A stretch of DNA of 54,195 nucleotides from an uncultured Planctomycetaceae bacterium (GTDB lineage: Bacteria; Planctomycetota; Planctomycetia; Pirellulales; UBA1268). A model generated the notes under the pieces. It did not search any database. It had not been told where the DNA came from and saw nothing but the letters and a program-made list of their open reading frames with translations. The stretch lies in the NCBI GenBank assembly GCA_903885565.1, contig CAISJI010000245.1, positions 1 to 54,195 of the forward strand. Direction: 5' to 3'. The translations under genes were made by a program, and so were the position numbers. Positions 49,485 through 54,195 of the stretch are shown in pieces (the stretch's first letter is position 1; each line of letters begins with the position of its first letter).

Positions 49485-52034
49485 TCAGACGCCGCCGGTC
49501 GCCCGCCGCTGGGCCACGATTTCCAACAGGTGTTCACCGCTCATCCGGAAGGCGGCATTGTGCGGGCAGGCATAGACGCAACTCGGGTCGTCGTCAGGCC
49601 CGACGAGATCGCGGCACAGATCGCAGGTGGTGGCCACTCGCCCCGCCTCCTCCCGATGCATGGATATGTTGCCGTAGGGGCAATTGGTCGAGCAGAGCCC
49701 ACAGCCGATGCAGTGGTCTTCAATCACTATTTCCAACGCCCCGGGATGGTTTTCCCGCGGCTTTCGGTGGATGGCATCGACGGGGCAGCCGACGAGGCAA
49801 TAGGGATCGAGGCAGGAGCGGCAGGAACTGGCCACCAGGAAATTTTCAAACCGCAGTCCCTCGCGAATCAGGCGAGTGACCCCCTCGTGGGTGTCGGAGC
49901 AGGCGCGGGTGCATTCGTCGCAGCGGGTACAACTCTCCAGATCGAGGACGAGCAGTTTCTGCGCGCTGTAAAGGCCGTTCTCCAAAAACTCCTCAAGCCC
50001 CCGTTTTTCCAGCCGGGAAAAGTTTGCATCGGAGACCAGCAGCCGCTTCGCCTCCGCCACCAGCCCCTCGCGCACCTGGGGAAAGAGCCGGAGAATCTCC
50101 TGGAAATCCTCGGTGCGAATCCGCACCAGCTCCACGTCGTCAAGGGCCGTGCAGGTTGCCGTGCGCAGGCTCCGCGTCGCCCCCAGGGCGGTTAGCTCTG
50201 CCCCCATCTCGGGCAAAGCCGAGATCAACCCGATCTCGCCGAACGTGCGCCCGGGGCCGAGATAGTCGAGCACCCGTTCCTGGGTTCCCAGCCGCTGCGA
50301 GACCCGCACGAATCCATGGCGCACCTTAAAGAAGTCACGCGCTCCTTCCCCCTGCAGAAAAATCGGCTGCCCCTTTTCCACCTGCACGAGTTCAGCAGCG
50401 TCACGCATGAGGTCTGCGGCCCTGCTGCGATCGTCCGCCGAGAGTCCGCGGAACATGCTCAGTTCACCGATCTCACGCTTGAGCGAGTGGGCCCGATAAG
50501 CGGTGTCAAGGATGTGTCGCGACGACTCGGTGCGCTGCAGCATATGGAGCACATTCTTGTTGATCTCAAACAGCTCCGTCTCCTCAAGCGCCGTGATCGT
50601 GGCTGAGCGGGGATAGTGATTGAGGCAGCACATCACGCCAAAGATGACGTCCTGCGGGGTCATCTCATCAACCCAGCGCCCGTTCACAAGCGACAGCGAC
50701 CGGCCGCCGTCGGTATGCACCGATTCCTGCCGCTGGCCCCGTCGCGGTCGCCCCGCCTGAGCGCTGCGCTGCAACCAGCCCGTCGCGGATCGCACCAGGG
50801 CCTTGAGTATTCCCTCCTGGCCGACCGGAGAATCACCCCGGCCCACCGACACCCCCACCCGTCCCCTGATCAACAGAAACGCGGTGGAGCCATATTCCCC
50901 CTCACGGCAGACCACCTCACCGGGACTGTAGGTTCGCCGCCGGATGGAATCGTGGTTCCACTCCAGAAACTTCGCCGGCACGCCAGCAAAGATGGGGTGC
51001 TGCTTGAGTTCCGCGACCGTCATCGTGGTGCCCGAGCCGACATCATCCCGATCGGCGACCGTCTCTTTAAAAATGAGGCTGCCAGTGGGGCAGGTGATCG
51101 CGCACTCTCCGCAGGAGACGCAGCTCGACTTCCCCATCGGATCGTCGAGATCAAAGCCGATGTGGGTGGCATAGCCCTTGCCCGAGCGACCGATGACGAA
51201 ATTCTCCTTCACATCGGTGCACGCGCGCACACACCGATCGCAGAGAATGCATTGGTCGTGATCGACATCGATGCGGGCTGAGGAATGATCCTCTCCGCGG
51301 GGCAGCGTGCGGGCGCCGAAGGGCTGCGTCCCGCTGAGCGGCCATTTTCTTTCGATCAGCTGCGCATCGGCTGCCGGATCGGCCCCCATCTCCTGCCGGC
51401 GGGCCTCCAGGGCCAAGTCGTCAAACCGTTCCGTGAGCCGTCCGAGTTCATTGGCAGGAAACCGCGTCTTCCAGTCGGCAGGCAGGTGATCGGTGGCCAG
51501 CAGATTGACGAGCGTCCGCACCTGGCTGTCAACCCGCTTCCGCGCGGCGAGATCGGGAGAGCGGATCGTCTGCACCTCCATCGTCTCCTCCACACGGTGG
51601 TGGCAGGCAGGGAGGAGTTTCCGCTCGCGCTGCATCGAACCGCGTTTGACTTTGGCGATTTCGACGCAGCACACCCGACAGACTCCCACCGGCTCAAGAT
51701 GCTCCTGATGGCAGAGGATCGGGATCGGATTGCCGGCGGGATCATCGGCGTAGGCCCGCGTGGCGGCGTCATAAATCGTCGTGGCCCGCGGGATCGGCCG
51801 CCCCTCGCTGTCGCGCACGATTCGTCCTTGGGCGTCGGTCAGGGGAACTGCCCTCGGGACGGTCACCTCGCGGCCATCCACTTTGATCGTGATCTGCTTC
51901 TGGAAATCGGCCGCTGTGACCTTATCCAGCCGCACCAACTGCCCGTCGATATCGCGGGCAAAGAGGCCGTCTTCCTCTGGCAGCACGAGGCCGTGATCGA
52001 AGTCGTCGCGGGGGATTGTCTGCGCGTCAGCCAT
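49485..52034 (-). CDS. HoxU/NuoG-type iron-sulfur protein fused to two CNB-like domains and a ferredoxin
   Basis: The protein is 849 residues, cytoplasmic. A [2Fe-2S] ferredoxin-like N-terminus has C108, C119, C122 and C144. Two 4Fe-4S sites follow (C262/265/268/272 and C305/308/311/315). Cyclic-nucleotide-binding-like domain 1 spans about 345-500 (FGVMCCLNHYPRSATI; the usual Glu of FGE is Val, Arg476 is kept). Domain 2 spans about 525-665 (GRTFGEIGLIS, then an insertion before RTATC). The C-terminal HycB-like part holds four 4Fe-4S motifs starting at C702, C738, C775 and C804. No molybdopterin domain is present, unlike NuoG. GGAGGA is 6 bases before the ATG, and the start overlaps the NuoEF stop by 8 bases, so the two are coupled. 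It may pass electrons under nucleotide control. Confidence 0.87.
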   Translation of the reverse strand: MADAQTIPRDDFDHGLVLPEEDGLFARDIDGQLVRLDKVTAADFQKQITIKVDGREVTVPRAVPLTDAQGRIVRDSEGRPIPRATTIYDAATRAYADDPAGNPIPILCHQEHLEPVGVCRVCCVEIAKVKRGSMQRERKLLPACHHRVEETMEVQTIRSPDLAARKRVDSQVRTLVNLLATDHLPADWKTRFPANELGRLTERFDDLALEARRQEMGADPAADAQLIERKWPLSGTQPFGARTLPRGEDHSSARIDVDHDQCILCDRCVRACTDVKENFVIGRSGKGYATHIGFDLDDPMGKSSCVSCGECAITCPTGSLIFKETVADRDDVGSGTTMTVAELKQHPIFAGVPAKFLEWNHDSIRRRTYSPGEVVCREGEYGSTAFLLIRGRVGVSVGRGDSPVGQEGILKALVRSATGWLQRSAQAGRPRRGQRQESVHTDGGRSLSLVNGRWVDEMTPQDVIFGVMCCLNHYPRSATITALEETELFEINKNVLHMLQRTESSRHILDTAYRAHSLKREIGELSMFRGLSADDRSRAADLMRDAAELVQVEKGQPIFLQGEGARDFFKVRHGFVRVSQRLGTQERVLDYLGPGRTFGEIGLISALPEMGAELTALGATRSLRTATCTALDDVELVRIRTEDFQEILRLFPQVREGLVAEAKRLLVSDANFSRLEKRGLEEFLENGLYSAQKLLVLDLESCTRCDECTRACSDTHEGVTRLIREGLRFENFLVASSCRSCLDPYCLVGCPVDAIHRKPRENHPGALEIVIEDHCIGCGLCSTNCPYGNISMHREEAGRVATTCDLCRDLVGPDDDPSCVYACPHNAAFRMSGEHLLEIVAQRRATGGV

Positions 52035-53781
52035 GCGGAGTCCTCCGCAGATGGTGCTCGACGTCGGCAGAGAAAAATTCGAGTGCCGACTGCATTGGCT
52101 TGGCAGCCACCATGCCCAGCCCGCAGATGCTGGTCATCTCCATCGCCCGGGTGAGTTCGTCGACGAGCTGTCGCTGGGGGGCGAGCATGGCCGGGGCGAT
52201 GGCCCCGGCCACCATCTGTTCCCCCACCTCCACGATCTTCTGCGAGCCGATCCGGCAGGGAACGCACTTCCCGCACGATTCATCGCGAAAGAACTGCGAG
52301 CAGTTGAGGGCCTCCACGACCATGTCACGTGTGTCGTTGTAGACCACCAGACCAGCGCCGATGGCCAGCCCCACATCGCGAAACCGCTGCAGATCGAGCT
52401 GCAGATCGAGAATGTCGAGATGGCCGCCGCCAGTGGCCGTCACCTGCGCCACAAGCTCGGCGGGCGCCCGTTTCTCCCAGCCCCGGGGCAGGCTTGACGT
52501 CGGCAGCAGACGGGGCAGAAACCCACCCGAGGGCCCCGAAGGAGCAAAGGCCTTGAGCTGCCCGACCACGCCGCCGCAATGCTCCTCCAGCAGAATGCGC
52601 AGCGTGATGCCGTTTTGCACCTCATACACCCCCGGCCGGAGGACATCCCCCGAGACTGAAAAAAACCGCCGTCCCAGACAGCCGTTGCTCCCCTCCTGCG
52701 CATACCAGGCGCCTCCCCTGATCAGGATGGCGGGGGCCCAGGCGAAGGTCTCGACGTTGCTGACCAGCGTCGGCTTGTCGTAGAGGCCGTTGGTTTCCAG
52801 TTGCGGCGGCTTGTTGCGCGGCTGGGCCCGGCGATCCTCCATCGCCTCAATCAGAGCGCTCTGCTCGCCGCAGATGTATCCCCCGGGACTGGTGAACACC
52901 TCCACGAAAAACTGCCTGGAACTGCCGTACATGCTCTGGCCACAGGCCTGCATCTGCTCCGCGCGGGCGATCTCCCGCTGCATGATGGCGATCTGCTCGG
53001 AATATTCGTGGCGGATGTAGATCCAGCCACGGGTGGCCCCCGTCACCAGCCCGGCGAGAATCACGCCCTCGAGCACCAGATGGGGGTGACGCGTCAGCAG
53101 TTCCCGATCCTTGAACGTGCCGGGCTCGCTCTCGTCGGCATTGCAGACAATGTATTTCTCCGTACCGCGGGCCTTCCAAACATCGTTCCACTTCTGATGG
53201 GCCGGCACTCCAGCCCCGCCCATGCCCCGCAGATCGGCAGCCTTGAGCTGGTCGATGACCGACTGGAAATCGGCCGACGCAACCAGCGCCCGCACGGCCG
53301 CATAGGGGGAGGGGCCGTCATACGGATCGATTCGCCACGGCAGATTGGCATGCGGCTGATAACTGCTGTCACGGTCGGCCTGAAGGGGCTTCCCCTCCAG
53401 GCATTCTCCGGCCAGTTGCGCCAGTTCACCGGCAGAACGGGTGGCAAAGAACTGGTCGTTGACCAGCGCCGCCACCGGGCGGTCGCACCTCCCCAGGCAG
53501 GAGGCATATCCAACAGCAACGCGGCCGGATGCGATGTCGCCGGCCAGCAACTGCTCGACTTCCCGTTTCACCCCCGCGCAGTCGTGCTGATGGCAAGCCA
53601 TGTCGTGGCAGACGCGCACCTCCACGGCAGGGGGGGGGCCAAGCCTGAAGTGAGGAAAGAAACTGGCGATCTCCTGCAGCCGATAGAGTGGCGTGCCGGT
53701 CCGCTCGGCCAACCTGCGCAGTTCCTCCGCCGGCAGATGGCGGTGCCTGTGCTGAATGGCATGGAGTTCCTGAACGATCAT
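52027..53781 (-). CDS. NuoE-NuoF fusion, HoxF-like NADH diaphorase subunit
   Basis: The protein is 584 residues. Residues about 1-125 are NuoE-like with the thioredoxin-fold [2Fe-2S] ligands C58, C63, C95 and C99. From about 150 it is NuoF: RGMGGAGVP (185-193) and CNADESEPGTFKDR (213-226) build the FMN and NAD(H) site, GGYICGEQSALIEA follows, and a 4Fe-4S cluster has C503, C506, C509 and C553. This arrangement is that of HoxF and of NAD-linked formate dehydrogenase beta subunits. It oxidises NADH or reduces NAD+ with electrons from partner iron-sulfur clusters. ATG 53781 fits the NuoE start, and the open frame up to 54102 looks unconserved. The next gene overlaps by 8 bases. No hydrogenase or dehydrogenase catalytic subunit is in view. 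Confidence 0.9.
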   Translation of the reverse strand: MIVQELHAIQHRHRHLPAEELRRLAERTGTPLYRLQEIASFFPHFRLGPPPAVEVRVCHDMACHQHDCAGVKREVEQLLAGDIASGRVAVGYASCLGRCDRPVAALVNDQFFATRSAGELAQLAGECLEGKPLQADRDSSYQPHANLPWRIDPYDGPSPYAAVRALVASADFQSVIDQLKAADLRGMGGAGVPAHQKWNDVWKARGTEKYIVCNADESEPGTFKDRELLTRHPHLVLEGVILAGLVTGATRGWIYIRHEYSEQIAIMQREIARAEQMQACGQSMYGSSRQFFVEVFTSPGGYICGEQSALIEAMEDRRAQPRNKPPQLETNGLYDKPTLVSNVETFAWAPAILIRGGAWYAQEGSNGCLGRRFFSVSGDVLRPGVYEVQNGITLRILLEEHCGGVVGQLKAFAPSGPSGGFLPRLLPTSSLPRGWEKRAPAELVAQVTATGGGHLDILDLQLDLQRFRDVGLAIGAGLVVYNDTRDMVVEALNCSQFFRDESCGKCVPCRIGSQKIVEVGEQMVAGAIAPAMLAPQRQLVDELTRAMEMTSICGLGMVAAKPMQSALEFFSADVEHHLRRTPHG

Positions 53782-54089
53782 GGGCCGGTCGCCTGATCTG
53801 AGAGAAAGGGATCGGGGCAGCCCCCCGCTCCGGCCCGAGAGTACTCCATCCCCCTCGCGACAACCAATCGGCTCCTCCAGAGCCGGCAGGATCGAACCTG
53901 CCGACCGCGGCAGCCGTAAGGATCCCCAGTTCCCGCCGTACCCGATCGATCTGGAGCGGTTGTGCCGATGGGGCCGCCGGAATCGGATCGGGAGGGTGGG
54001 TCGATGGAGCCCGAAAGGTGGCATCGCGGGGCATTTCGGGGTAGCGTTGGATGAAGGGATTGGAGCACGTGATCGAGGTACAACGCCCC

Positions 54090-54195
54090 ATGGACAGCCC
54101 ACCGAACGACAACCGCGGATGGCTCGGCACGGTGCTGTCGGGCTGGTGGGCCGGCACTTCCGGCGGTTCCTCCCGCCGCCGTCGGCGGCGCATCG
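54090..54195 (+). CDS. Possible N-terminus of a gene leaving the window
   Basis: An open plus-strand frame starts at ATG 54090 (MDSPPNDNRGWLGTVLSGWW) and continues to the edge with an arginine-rich stretch. An in-frame ATG at 54051 is another start. GAGG lies 11 bases before 54090. With only 35 codons visible, no family can be named and the frame may be chance. If real, it is divergent from the NuoEF-type gene across roughly 300 bases (53782-54089) in which nothing else was recognised. Confidence 0.3.
   Translation, partial: MDSPPNDNRGWLGTVLSGWWAGTSGGSSRRRRRRI

Noticed and set aside
53782..54102. N-terminal extension of the NuoEF-type gene to 54102.
   Set aside because: The extra 107 residues are low-complexity Arg/Pro/Ser sequence, while the NuoE fold begins naturally at MIVQELHAIQ.

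Overview
The window is GC-rich DNA, most likely from a planctomycete. This is inferred from the mix of protein families, not from a marker gene. The families include a DUF1080 protein, an ELWxTDGT-repeat protein with a LEPR-like N-terminal motif, a PhyH dioxygenase, a sulfotransferase, a YncE/phosphoesterase fusion, Ser/Thr kinase signalling, beta-barrel surface proteins and dense multiheme cytochromes. No rRNA, tRNA or CRISPR array was seen.

Layout. (1) 1-4.4 kb: a cupin gene (cut by the window edge) and a metallophosphoesterase in one minus-strand unit, a GT61 glycosyltransferase, then a PhyH dioxygenase and a DUF1080 protein on the plus strand. (2) 4.4-7.9 kb: a scarred zone with a structured IS-like repeat, a twice-frameshifted chimeric glycosyltransferase remnant, an intact GT87-type membrane protein and an internally deleted transposase. 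(3) 7.9-10.7 kb: an orphan histidine kinase, a tiny zinc-ribbon protein, a VIT1/CCC1-type transporter and a small YeaQ/GlsB-type membrane protein. (4) 10.8-20.5 kb: an 8.9 kb cyclic beta-1,2-glucan synthase gene whose end overlaps a convergent sulfotransferase gene. (5) 20.7-30.6 kb: a beta-propeller/phosphoesterase fusion with a secreted lipase-like hydrolase, a CPA1-type antiporter, an outer-membrane porin, an esterase and a membrane Ser/Thr kinase. (6) 30.6-37.5 kb: a 1628-residue ELW-repeat surface protein and an outer-membrane beta-barrel protein. (7) 37.9-38.1 kb: a second copy of the structured repeat with a possible target duplication. (8) 38.1-53.8 kb: a redox island.

The redox island is the most unusual part. 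Five multiheme c-type cytochromes carry 35 heme-attachment motifs: 33 CxxCH and 2 CX4CH. Next to them lie a membrane protein with two HX13H helices (the diheme cytochrome b signature) and two cytoplasmic flavin/iron-sulfur genes. One of these is a NuoE-NuoF (HoxF-like) fusion. The other joins a HoxU/NuoG-type N-terminus, two cyclic-nucleotide-binding-like domains and a four-cluster ferredoxin. There is no hydrogenase, formate dehydrogenase or complex I membrane arm in the window. My inference is an NAD(H)-linked, possibly nucleotide-gated electron-transfer chain that connects the cytoplasm through the diheme b protein to periplasmic cytochromes. The direction of electron flow and the terminal partner cannot be read from sequence.

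Starts were chosen from Shine-Dalgarno spacing, signal peptides and overlap with neighbours. Uncertain starts are stated in each entry.
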